Origin: Fictibacillus gelatini DSM 15865
Lineage (GTDB): Bacteria; Bacillota; Bacilli; Bacillales; Fictibacillaceae
Assembly: GCF_000430745.1 (NCBI RefSeq)
Contig: NZ_KE387236.1
Coordinates: 1-39,094, forward strand
Direction of reading: 5' to 3'
DNA length: 39,094 bases
Each line of letters begins with the position of its first letter. Positions within the stretch are counted from its first letter, which is position 1. The notes under the pieces were generated by a model, which saw only the letters and a program-made list of their open reading frames with translations, had not been told where the DNA came from and ran no database searches. Below, one piece after another: positions 8,188 through 14,771 of this stretch. The translations under genes were made by a program, and so were the position numbers.

Positions 8188-8781
8188 GTGCAACAGTCGA
8201 TTACACCTCAACATGAACACGAACATCATGAATCGATGAAAGTGTTCGGATTCTGGATCTTTCTCATGACCGATTGCATATTATTTGCGTGTCTATTTGC
8301 CACCTTTGCGGTATTGCGCACACATACAGATAGCCCTTTTACAGGGAATGAACTATTTGAAATTCCGGGCTTTACCGCTGAAACATTTATTTTATTAACA
8401 AGCAGCTTCACGAGCGGGTTAGCTACCCTTGCCATGAATAAAGGAAAGGTGAAGCCGCTCATCGGGTGGCTCGCCGTGACGGTTCTGTTAGGTGCCGCTT
8501 TTATCGGTCTTGAAATCAATGAATTTATGAAAATGGTATCAGAAGGCGCTACGATCTCGACGAATGCGTTTCTATCATCCTTTTACACGTTAGTGAGTAC
8601 ACACGGTTTGCACGTGTCCGTCGGCATAGTCTGGATGATCGCAATTATGATTCAGTTAAAAAAGCATGGCATACAATCGGTAACGAAGCGAAAAGTCCAG
8701 GTCATGAGCTTATATTGGCACTTTTTAGATGTCGTTTGGATCTTCCTCTTTACCGTCGTCTATTTAATGGGGGTGATGTAA
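8188..8781 (+). CDS. qoxC: Quinol oxidase aa3-600 subunit III
   Basis: A 197-residue membrane protein with five predicted membrane segments, homologous to cytochrome oxidase subunit III. Typical motifs are MKVFGFWIFLMTDCILFA, ETFILLTSSFTSG, STHGLHVSVG and SLYWHFLDVVWIFLF. It starts with GTG two bases after the qoxB stop, preceded by a G-rich ribosome binding site (AAGGGGGG), so translation is coupled. It stabilises subunit I in the complex. Confidence 0.95.
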   Translation: MQQSITPQHEHEHHESMKVFGFWIFLMTDCILFACLFATFAVLRTHTDSPFTGNELFEIPGFTAETFILLTSSFTSGLATLAMNKGKVKPLIGWLAVTVLLGAAFIGLEINEFMKMVSEGATISTNAFLSSFYTLVSTHGLHVSVGIVWMIAIMIQLKKHGIQSVTKRKVQVMSLYWHFLDVVWIFLFTVVYLMGVM

Positions 8782-9087
8782 ATGGAATCTGAAAAACATC
8801 ACGGCTCCTTGAAAGCGTATGTTACCGGGTTTATCGCATCGATTGTACTGACAATCATTCCGCTCTTGCTTGTCGTCAATCATACGTTTAAAAAAGGAAC
8901 GCTCACAGTTGCGATTTTAGGCATGGCCATCTGTCAGCTGTTCGTCCAATTGTTTTTCTTCATGCATTTAAAAGATGAGAAAAAACCAAGATATAACGCA
9001 ATGGCTCTCGTTCTCGGCATCATCTTCGTCTTCACGATCGTCGCCGGCTCCATTTGGATTATGTCATTTAATGAACAAGTTCATTAG
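8782..9087 (+). CDS. qoxD: Quinol oxidase aa3-600 subunit IV
   Basis: A 101-residue protein with three membrane segments, of the prokaryotic cytochrome c oxidase subunit IV (CyoD/QoxD) family. QLFVQLFFFMHLKDEK is the typical motif. The ATG follows the qoxC stop codon directly, and the ribosome binding site GGGGGTGAT lies inside the end of qoxC. It is somewhat shorter than B. subtilis QoxD (about 124), mostly at the N-terminus. Last gene of the operon. Confidence 0.94.
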   Translation: MESEKHHGSLKAYVTGFIASIVLTIIPLLLVVNHTFKKGTLTVAILGMAICQLFVQLFFFMHLKDEKKPRYNAMALVLGIIFVFTIVAGSIWIMSFNEQVH

Positions 9088-9093
9088 AGCGGG

Positions 9094-9126
9094 AAGCACC
9101 TTCAGGCACAATCGGAGGTGCTTTTT
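9094..9126 (+). terminator. Terminator of the qox operon
   Basis: AAGCACCTTC pairs with GGAGGTGCTT and is followed by TTTCC, seven bases after the qoxD stop. Confidence 0.8.
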
Positions 9127-9173
9127 CCTATATCTCCTTAATGCATAAATAATCTTTGATCATTCAAAAAGAG

Positions 9174-9320
9174 ATATCGGTCCACTTCTACATTCTTATC
9201 GGTCTATTGGCTCAAGCTATCGATCAATGAGCAATGTTTTTCGGTCAATTCCACTCACTTATCGTTCAATTGGCTCAGGTTATCAATCAATGAGCAATGT
9301 TTTTCATTCATTTCTCCTCT
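9174..9320. repeat. Degenerate ~21-bp repeat array between qoxD and fnr
   Basis: Two 63-bp units (from 9195 and from 9258) are about 80% alike over their first 48 bases. Each is made of shorter degenerate units starting TATCGRTCAAT or TATCGGTCTATTGG, with GCTCA or GAGCAATG in the second half. About six such short units can be counted from 9174 on. No ORF with a ribosome binding site is present. Related sequence occurs at 12433-12504 and 19209-19312. Confidence 0.6.
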
Positions 9321-9340
9321 TCTTTAAATATTCCGGGATA

Positions 9341-9373
9341 AAAAAACGCCCTATGTCTAAGCCCATAGAGCGT
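9341..9373 (-). terminator. Terminator of the fnr-side small gene
   Basis: ACGCTCTATG pairs with CATAGGGCGT and is followed by seven T residues on the minus strand, just downstream of the 9382-9531 gene. Confidence 0.8.
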
Positions 9374-9381
9374 CACTTTAA

Positions 9382-9531
9382 TTATTCGTCAATTCCCAGT
9401 TTCTTTTTGATTGCAATTTGATTTTCTTTTATCATCGCGATTTCCACCTCAAGCTTTTCCATTTTCTCTATTATTGGGGCAAGCGCTTCTTGAAGCATCA
9501 TGCGCAAGCGGTCACTTTTTTCCATATTCAT
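9382..9531 (-). CDS. Small coiled-coil protein of unknown function (49 residues)
   Basis: A short ORF starting MNMEKSDRLRMMLQEALAPI with ribosome binding site GGAGTGAT before ATG 9531. An alternative ATG lies two codons downstream. The whole protein is amphipathic helix with heptad-like Leu/Ile spacing (KMEKLEVEIAMIKENQ), which suggests a coiled coil. It lies 21 bases after fnr in the same direction and shares its terminator, so it is probably co-transcribed with fnr. I do not recognise a family. Confidence 0.65.
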   Translation of the reverse strand: MNMEKSDRLRMMLQEALAPIIEKMEKLEVEIAMIKENQIAIKKKLGIDE

Positions 9532-9552
9532 GTTTAATCACTCCAATTTATC

Positions 9553-10278
9553 TTATAGGCGGCAAATCGATGCCGGGCATCCTTCACAATGGCTCATGTT
9601 CTTTAAATGTTCAATGTCGTAAATAAGCATCGTATTCTTTTCGACCTCGATGATGCCATCTTTTCTCAACTGGTTCAACATCCGGTTAACCGTTTCACGC
9701 GTTGCGCCAATCATTTTCGCAAGCTGTGCATGGGACAACTTCATTTTCACACGAATGGCTGGCCCATCCTGGAATCCGTATGTGTTGATCATTCGGATAA
9801 GAGTAGAACTGAGGGCCCCAAACTTTCCGTAAAATAATAGATCCCGCATTCGCAACTGCATCGAGCGCTGAATGTAAGCCATCCAATTCATTAGTTCGAA
9901 GGCAAACTCTTTGTCCGAAAAAAACAAGCGCTGCAGTTCCTCTTGATGAATAGCGCCAATCGTGCACGGTTCTACTGCTTCTGCCCGCAATGCATGCGTT
10001 GGACGGTTGTCATCCTTTAATTCGCCAAAAAAATCACCGGAGAGCGCATAACTCATCGTCAATTCTTTTCCATCGTCCGCTGTTTTCGAAAGTTCCACCG
10101 TACCACTTTTTACATAAAACCATTTATTCGCTTTATCGCCTTCCTCATAAATACTTGCTCCCTTTTTCACTTTCACTTCATCCATTATTCCAATCAACTG
10201 ATGGAAATGTTTTGTGGAAAAAAGATTTGAATTGGGAAAATGCCTCTGACAAGTATAGAAAGATCGTGCGAGTTCCAT
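9553..10278 (-). CDS. fnr: Crp/Fnr-family oxygen sensor Fnr (Bacillus type)
   Basis: A 241-residue Crp/Fnr regulator: cyclic-nucleotide-binding-like domain (about 25-140), dimerisation helix and winged HTH (LSHAQLAKMIGATRETVNRM, about 175-205). The C-terminus carries CEGCPASIC (C-x2-C-x4-C). This is the arrangement by which B. subtilis Fnr (C-terminal CENCPLEIC) holds its oxygen-labile [4Fe-4S] cluster with an Asp as fourth ligand. MRDLLFYGKFGALSSTLIRM is also strongly like B. subtilis Fnr. In B. subtilis Fnr activates anaerobic genes. No narK or nar genes are in the window. A TGTGA-type box upstream suggests autoregulation. Confidence 0.9.
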   Translation of the reverse strand: MELARSFYTCQRHFPNSNLFSTKHFHQLIGIMDEVKVKKGASIYEEGDKANKWFYVKSGTVELSKTADDGKELTMSYALSGDFFGELKDDNRPTHALRAEAVEPCTIGAIHQEELQRLFFSDKEFAFELMNWMAYIQRSMQLRMRDLLFYGKFGALSSTLIRMINTYGFQDGPAIRVKMKLSHAQLAKMIGATRETVNRMLNQLRKDGIIEVEKNTMLIYDIEHLKNMSHCEGCPASICRL

Positions 10279-10313
10279 TAAATACCCTTCTCTCTTTTAA
10301 TTGGTATATTTTT

Positions 10314-10355
10314 ATTATAATGGAACGTAAAGCATAGGAAGTGACGGAAATCACA
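10314..10355 (-). promoter_or_regulatory. fnr promoter with an Fnr-type box
   Basis: On the minus strand a perfect TATAAT (10314-10319) lies downstream of AGTGA-N6-TCACA, read on plus at 10340-10355. The box centre is about 40-41 bases from the inferred transcription start, the class II activator spacing. Positive autoregulation is the simplest inference. Confidence 0.6.
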
Positions 10356-10409
10356 TCATTTGGTAAGATTTTTTGACAATAGGAGATTACGTTGATTTTT
10401 TGAACAAAT

Positions 10410-10439
10410 TTGTCATATAACATAATAATACGTTATAAT
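10410..10439 (+). promoter_or_regulatory. frlR promoter with a candidate FrlR operator
   Basis: TTGTCA (10410-10415) and TATAAT (10434-10439) are 18 bases apart. The imperfect palindrome ATAACATAATAATACGTTAT (10417-10436) fills the spacer and overlaps the -10. Its ATAACRTA half-sites resemble those before frlB and frlO, which points to autoregulation. Confidence 0.55.
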
Positions 10440-10469
10440 CTAAGTAACGAGAAAAAGGGAGTCATTTGA

Positions 10470-11210
10470 ATGAAGCTAAATAATCAAACATCGGTACCAT
10501 TGTATAGCCAATTGAAACAGATCATTTTGGAAGATATTGACCGGGGGGTTTATTCTCCCGGAGAAAAAATGCCGACGGAATCGGAGTTGTGCGATAAATA
10601 CGGGGTAAGCCGGATTACCGTTCGGAAGGCCGTGCTTGACTTAGTCGACGACGGTATTTTAATTCGCCAGCAGGGTAAAGGTACATTTGTCCAACGCCAG
10701 AAAATTAAACGGGAATTGATCTCGATTACCGGGTATTCCGAATTTATGGTCGAATCGGGCAAAAAGCCAGATACAAAAATTATTTCCCTCAATATTTTAC
10801 ATGCCTCCGAAGAAATTGCCGATAGCCTTGCCATTGAGCCCGGTGATGAAATTTTAGAGATGAAACGAATTTTATTTTATGACGAAATGCCTTTTGTATT
10901 CGAAGTTTCCACATATCCATTAAAATTAGTGCCGAATTTGGATCAATACATCCACGAATCCATTTCAACTTATGAAATTTTAAAAAATCGGTATCATCTA
11001 TACCCGGCGCATAAAACGGAATTGATCAACGTCATATCCGCACACGCGGAAGAAGCGAAATATTTGAACTGCGAAGTCGGGACGCCTCTTTGCAAGATTG
11101 ATAAAATCGCTTATGATGCTGACCGCCAGCCGATCCACACTTCCGCTTTATATTACCCGGCTGACCGCGTCACCTTTACGATTAACAGCTCTATTCCACA
11201 AAATCCTTAA
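10470..11210 (+). CDS. frlR: GntR/HutC-family repressor, probable FrlR
   Basis: A 246-residue HutC-subfamily regulator: N-terminal winged HTH (PLYSQLKQIILEDIDRGVYS, YGVSRITVRKAVLDLV, RQQGKGTFV; residues 10-75) and a C-terminal UTRA effector domain (about 95-235). B. subtilis FrlR (YurK) controls the fructosamine operon frlBONMD. Here the frl operon lies 2.7 kb away and carries inverted repeats like the one before this gene. The assignment to FrlR rests on this context; NagR-like regulators are the nearest alternative. GGGAG precedes the ATG. Confidence 0.78.
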   Translation: MKLNNQTSVPLYSQLKQIILEDIDRGVYSPGEKMPTESELCDKYGVSRITVRKAVLDLVDDGILIRQQGKGTFVQRQKIKRELISITGYSEFMVESGKKPDTKIISLNILHASEEIADSLAIEPGDEILEMKRILFYDEMPFVFEVSTYPLKLVPNLDQYIHESISTYEILKNRYHLYPAHKTELINVISAHAEEAKYLNCEVGTPLCKIDKIAYDADRQPIHTSALYYPADRVTFTINSSIPQNP

Positions 11211-11217
11211 TGCTAAA

Positions 11218-11255
11218 AACGAGCTAGCGAATGTTACATGCTAACTCGTTTTTTA
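11218..11255 (+). terminator. Terminator of frlR
   Basis: AACGAGCTAGC pairs with GCTAACTCGTT and is followed by TTTTT. Confidence 0.8.
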
Positions 11256-11418
11256 TTATGAAAAAGAAGGAACTCCTACTATTATAACGAAAATTTAAGT
11301 CTAGCCAGCCTTTATTACCTCCGAAGAACTATTATATATTGAGGAATTGGCGCTTTTAGTTTAATAGGTAGATTGTGCTTCAGTTGTCCTATTTTCTGGT
11401 TAGATAGGAGGAAAAAAT

Positions 11419-12309
11419 TTGCTTGATAAAATTAAAAAGTTACTAATAAAAGGTGAAAAGAATGAGATTGATGACAAGTACGTTTTCGTTCCAGAAAGTG
11501 AGATCAACGAAGAATTAAAAAGAAATATAATTGAATTGGAAAGATTAAGCGAGGAATGGAGCAAGGTTTTTCAAAAAAAATATGCAAATGAATTCGAAAG
11601 TCGAGGAAAACAGAATCTCAAAATATGGATTTGTAGAGATATTGATGGGGATGGAATAGGCAACTTAACCAGTGAGAAATGCTTAGAAAAAGAGTATCGC
11701 TCTCAAATAGCGATAGATTATGATGGGCCAAAATTTGATGATGATTTTTATGCTCATACGATTTTATTATGGTATTACTTTACTGGGGGCTCCAAAGGTT
11801 CCGGGACATTATATGACTTATCAAAAAATGATTTACAAACAGATATGGAAGAAGCTTTAAAAATGTTGCTTTCGACAAAAAACGGTCCCAAGGTACGCGA
11901 GATATTTCTCGATGAAGAAATAGATGAAGAGAACTTTGTTCATATAATAAGCAGCATTTACCCGCAAGAATGTTATATTTATGCGATTATTCCTGAAGAT
12001 GAACAAGAACTATTAAACCATCTTTCAAATGATTTTATTGAAGTTAATAAATTCCCGTTGCCACGAGTTTTTCCAAGGGAAATAGGTCACTTGGGATATG
12101 TGAATGACATCCACAAATGGTACGTTTACGAATTTTTTTTACGGTCTACCTCAATGGATTATCTAGTTTTTACCAACATTGATGTATCAGAACATTTAAA
12201 CAAAATAAACAAAAAGAATGTCAACATATACAAAATTTTCGAAGACCATAAAATTCCGCATATAACCATCGGTCCTGATGGTCAATGGCTAAATCTCGTT
12301 CAGTATTGA
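11419..12309 (+). CDS. Protein of unknown function, AT-rich
   Basis: A 296-residue soluble acidic protein starting with TTG after TAGGAGGA. It has no signal peptide or membrane segment, and I recognise no domain. Features seen: a charged N-terminal helix region (about 25-60), a DIDGDGIG stretch at about 76-82 and a C-terminal ITIGPDGQWLNLVQY. The DNA is clearly more AT-rich than frlR and the frl genes on either side. Together with the split of frlR from its operon, this suggests a later insertion. Single gene with no partner visible. Confidence 0.65.
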   Translation: MLDKIKKLLIKGEKNEIDDKYVFVPESEINEELKRNIIELERLSEEWSKVFQKKYANEFESRGKQNLKIWICRDIDGDGIGNLTSEKCLEKEYRSQIAIDYDGPKFDDDFYAHTILLWYYFTGGSKGSGTLYDLSKNDLQTDMEEALKMLLSTKNGPKVREIFLDEEIDEENFVHIISSIYPQECYIYAIIPEDEQELLNHLSNDFIEVNKFPLPRVFPREIGHLGYVNDIHKWYVYEFFLRSTSMDYLVFTNIDVSEHLNKINKKNVNIYKIFEDHKIPHITIGPDGQWLNLVQY

Positions 12310-12398
12310 TGGTTGAAGTGAAAAGGAATCCATCGATAATGAATAGAACCCCTCAAAAATTGGAATTGCGTTAAAAATGAACTTTGGAGGCAAATAAA

Positions 12399-12485
12399 AT
12401 GATAGATGGGTACGCTAAAATGGATGAGTGGATATCAATCATTTCAGGATGTTTTTCGGCCATTCCCTCTTCTTTCAATTTTTAG
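12399..12485 (+). CDS. Possible 28-residue peptide ORF
   Basis: The ORF MIDGYAKMDEWISIISGCF... starts at ATG 12399 with a good TTTGGAGG ribosome binding site and ends at TAG 12483. Half of it coincides with a degenerate repeat that also occurs in non-coding positions, and there is no clear promoter. It could equally be the 5' scrap of a lost gene. Confidence 0.2.
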   Translation: MIDGYAKMDEWISIISGCFSAIPSSFNF

Positions 12486-12504
12486 CATCCACTTTCCATC
12501 GGTC
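12433..12504. repeat. Copy of the dispersed TATCRATC-type repeat
   Basis: TCAATCATTTCAGGATGTTT (from 12436) differs at two of 20 positions from a stretch at 19253. Further units follow (TTCGGCCATT, CCATCGGTC) at about 20-base spacing. Confidence 0.45.
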
Positions 12505-12507
12505 GCT

Positions 12508-12516
12508 TGATATAAT
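12508..12516 (+). promoter_or_regulatory. Extended -10 promoter before the 30-codon ORF
   Basis: TGATATAAT is a TGN extended -10 sequence with a perfect TATAAT (12511-12516). The inferred start lies near 12523, 28 bases before the ATG at 12551. No good -35 is seen, which is usual for extended -10 promoters. Confidence 0.5.
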
Positions 12517-12550
12517 ATAAGTTACATTAGCCTTTTGGGAGGTGATGAGA

Positions 12551-12643
12551 ATGGCAATGAAGTTTGCATTGCCTGATTCTGCAACGGCCCATGCAAAGCC
12601 TGGTATTGGGGGCGATACTTTGCATGGGGCGGATCCGAGCTAA
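12551..12643 (+). CDS. 30-codon ORF inside a strongly structured leader
   Basis: MAMKFALPDSATAHAKPGIG continues for 10 more residues to TAA at 12641-12643. The ribosome binding site GGGAGGTGATGAG is nearly a full match to the 16S tail. The ORF holds three inverted repeats: GGCAATG/CATTGCC (12553-12573), CCCATGCAAAG/CTTTGCATGGG (12588-12598 with 12618-12628) and GGGCGAT/ATCGCCC (12610-12616 with 12645-12651). The last uses the loop of the second, so the two structures compete or form a pseudoknot. It lies 86 bases before an HTH-protein gene. It may be a leader peptide, a secreted or regulatory peptide, or a structured RNA. Confidence 0.45.
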   Translation: MAMKFALPDSATAHAKPGIGGDTLHGADPS

Positions 12644-12729
12644 AATCGCCCGGGTGACGTATCTCATTTCGAATACCAGCTTTGCACCTTATTTTCTTTG
12701 AACAATTTAAAAATAAGGGGCTGGCAGAA

Positions 12730-12993
12730 ATGAAATATGTAAATGCGGCTGCGATTTTGCCTGAAGAGCTGATCGCAGAAATCCAAAAGTATGTTCATGG
12801 CAAAACGATTTATATTCCTAAGCCATCAGAGAAGCACGAAAAATGGGGAACGCGTTCTGGAGCGCGAAAGTTCGTCGATGATCGAAACGCCATGATGAAA
12901 ATCGCATATAAACAAGGAAAGACGATTGACGAATTATCCAGGGAATATTTTCTCGCAACGGAAACGATTAAAAAAATTGTTTATTCTAAATAA
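12730..12993 (+). CDS. CD3324-like small HTH protein (Mor-like)
   Basis: An 87-residue protein, MKYVNAAAILPEELIAEIQK..., with a C-terminal helix-turn-helix (GKTIDELSREYFLATETIKK). It matches the small CD3324/Mor-activator-like family common in Firmicutes, whose function is not known in detail. IYIPKPSEKHEKWGTRSGAR is the typical middle part. The start was chosen at MKYV, with AAGGGG upstream, rather than an in-frame codon 48 bases earlier without a ribosome binding site. It follows the structured 30-codon ORF and is closed by a terminator. Confidence 0.75.
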   Translation: MKYVNAAAILPEELIAEIQKYVHGKTIYIPKPSEKHEKWGTRSGARKFVDDRNAMMKIAYKQGKTIDELSREYFLATETIKKIVYSK

Positions 12994-13003
12994 ATGAGTT
13001 TTG

Positions 13004-13045
13004 AAGCACTGATGATCTTATGAGGAGATGATCAGTGCTTTTTTA
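13004..13045 (+). terminator. Terminator of the CD3324-like gene
   Basis: AAGCACTGAT pairs with ATCAGTGCTT and is followed by TTTT. Confidence 0.8.
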
Positions 13046-13149
13046 TATGGCGAGTTTATTTGTTAATCATCTTTTGCATTTCTTGAGATGATCTGTTTTT
13101 TTACAATGAAAGATGAAGGCTTCAATGAAACGAGAACAGGAGTGGTAAA

Positions 13150-13782
13150 ATGGAACCTTTTATTAGAAACGATCAGTATAACTTCATTAAGGCCCAGACA
13201 CGCATTCTTATTAATGGACATCGGACGGTTAATGATCCAGGGGTCCTTGATGCATTACAATCGATCACCAGGGAAAAAGTCTTGAATTTGTTCACTGCCG
13301 CCGGCGACGAGGAACTACAGTTGATTAGCCCTATCGTAACGGTTAAAGATTCGTTGGATGAGGAGCGTTTTTTGTCAACATTAAAGCCGTATGTAATTCC
13401 ATTTCAGGTAACGGAACAAATGATCAAAAAATTATTCCGCAAAGTAAAGAATTTAACCATTCCTTCCTTGAAAAACATCGATCTAGCGGAGATTTCCTAC
13501 TTAGGCTGGGACGATAAAGGATCAGGGAAAAAATATATTGTCGCTCAATACCAAAATCGGCTCATCGGTTTGGAGGGGACATTTAACTATTTAAATAAAA
13601 AGGGCATTTGCGCGATATGCAACAAATATGAAGAAGTGGGCTTGTTGATGTGCCAAACAAAAGGATCACATCAAAGCGGCTATATTGCAAGAGGAAACCA
13701 CATTTGCCTGGATAGCCGCCGGTGCAATCAGAATTTAACTACACTTGAAAAATTAAATAAATTTATTGCCAGATTGATATAA
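13150..13782 (+). CDS. FusB/FusC-type elongation factor G-binding protein
   Basis: A 210-residue two-domain protein. It has an N-terminal helical domain (MEPFIRNDQYNFIKAQTRIL, about 1-80) and a C-terminal treble-clef zinc-finger-like domain with Cys154, Cys157, Cys168, His184, Cys186 and Cys192 (CAICNKYEEVGLLMC ... NHICLDSRRC). The FusB family binds EF-G on the ribosome and frees it when blocked by fusidic acid. Chromosomal homologues in Bacillaceae are common and their normal role is uncertain. AGGAG precedes the ATG. The gene is convergent with frlD. Confidence 0.85.
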   Translation: MEPFIRNDQYNFIKAQTRILINGHRTVNDPGVLDALQSITREKVLNLFTAAGDEELQLISPIVTVKDSLDEERFLSTLKPYVIPFQVTEQMIKKLFRKVKNLTIPSLKNIDLAEISYLGWDDKGSGKKYIVAQYQNRLIGLEGTFNYLNKKGICAICNKYEEVGLLMCQTKGSHQSGYIARGNHICLDSRRCNQNLTTLEKLNKFIARLI

Positions 13783-13869
13783 GGTGATCCGTTTGATCAT
13801 GGATTTCTCTAAAAGTGAGGATCAATTAAGAGAATGCTGGGATCAGAGTCTGGCCCATTATTGAAATCG

Positions 13870-13901
13870 CCGCATTTCCTGATGGAAGAATGCGGCCTTT
13901 T
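13870..13901. terminator. Terminator between the FusB-like gene and frlD
   Basis: CCGCATT pairs with AATGCGG and is followed by CCTTTTC on the plus strand. It may also stop frlD transcription in the other direction. Confidence 0.6.
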
Positions 13902-13913
13902 CTGTGTCTAAAG

Positions 13914-14762
13914 CTATTGGACCGCCAGCTCATTTTTCGGAAAATAGTCCAATCCATAGCCGAACGCGCCGTAATTTTTGCATGTTTCCGAAGCATTTGC
14001 TGCCCCGTGGCGTAAAGCTTTTTCAATACTGGACTCCGCCATGTAAGACACTAAAAAACCTGCGATAAACGAATCCCCCGCCCCTAATGTATCAATAACG
14101 TCCGTCGGGATGACGGATTTCCGATACACTTTTTCTCCGTTATAGAGGAGCACGCCATCCGCTCCACGGGTGATGCAAACGACTTTTGAGCCTAACCTGT
14201 ACGCTTTGTGCATTAATACACGGCATTCTTCCTCTGTTAAATGACTGCCGGAGAAAAAGGCATATTGTACATACGGGCACACTTTTTCTAAATAGTCTTC
14301 ATTCGTTTGAGTTGAAAAATCAAAAGAAATGGCAATCGCATATTTTAAATCCGGCAACACATGCTCGATATTGCTGTAAACGCTAGTATGAAGCAAGTCG
14401 TGCTTTTCGATAAATGAATAATCTTCCGGCGTCAAGCGGATTCCAAGCCTGGATTGGATTCCTCCCTTGTTGGATCCAATGAAAACCCGATCGCCATGTT
14501 CATCAAGGCTGACTACCGCCATCCCATTTTCCCCATAACCCTGGCGGATCCTGCTAAAGTCAACCTTCTCCTTTTCCAAAACGTCGATAATATGCGCCGC
14601 GGCCATGTCATTTCCGAGTATTCCGATATAGGATGAATATTCCACATTTAAGCGCTTGCATAAAACAGCAACATTGAGCGCATTTCCACCAGGGTAAATT
14701 TTATTTTGATGTTTGTAATAATCGACAACGTTATCGCCAATCGCGATAATCTTCATCATCAT
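13914..14762 (-). CDS. frlD: Fructosamine kinase (PfkB family)
   Basis: A 282-residue PfkB-type sugar kinase, close to B. subtilis FrlD. Motifs: N-terminal IYPGGNALNVAVLCKRL (PfkB signature 1) and C-terminal DTLGAGDSFIAGFL with the catalytic Asp (signature 2). In the pathway it phosphorylates fructosamines such as fructoselysine on O6 before cleavage by FrlB. Last gene of frlBONMD, nine bases after frlM. Three ATG codons in a row follow GAAGGGCGGG, so the exact start may shift by up to two codons. Confidence 0.9.
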   Translation of the reverse strand: MMMKIIAIGDNVVDYYKHQNKIYPGGNALNVAVLCKRLNVEYSSYIGILGNDMAAAHIIDVLEKEKVDFSRIRQGYGENGMAVVSLDEHGDRVFIGSNKGGIQSRLGIRLTPEDYSFIEKHDLLHTSVYSNIEHVLPDLKYAIAISFDFSTQTNEDYLEKVCPYVQYAFFSGSHLTEEECRVLMHKAYRLGSKVVCITRGADGVLLYNGEKVYRKSVIPTDVIDTLGAGDSFIAGFLVSYMAESSIEKALRHGAANASETCKNYGAFGYGLDYFPKNELAVQ

Positions 14763-14771
14763 CCCGCCCTT

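Noticed and set aside
9174-9320. CRISPR array
   Set aside because: The units are degenerate, only ~21 bases apart, with no constant repeat and spacer pattern and no cas genes.
9227-9626. Two short plus-strand ORFs (64 and 71 codons) downstream of qoxD
   Set aside because: One is made of the degenerate repeat; the other lies opposite the coiled-coil gene and fnr. Neither has a ribosome binding site.
13793-13864. A 21-24 codon ORF just after the FusB-like gene (MDFSKSEDQLRECWDQ...)
   Set aside because: It is very short, has only a weak AAGGTGAT site and overlaps the approach to the terminator. It is probably chance or a scrap.
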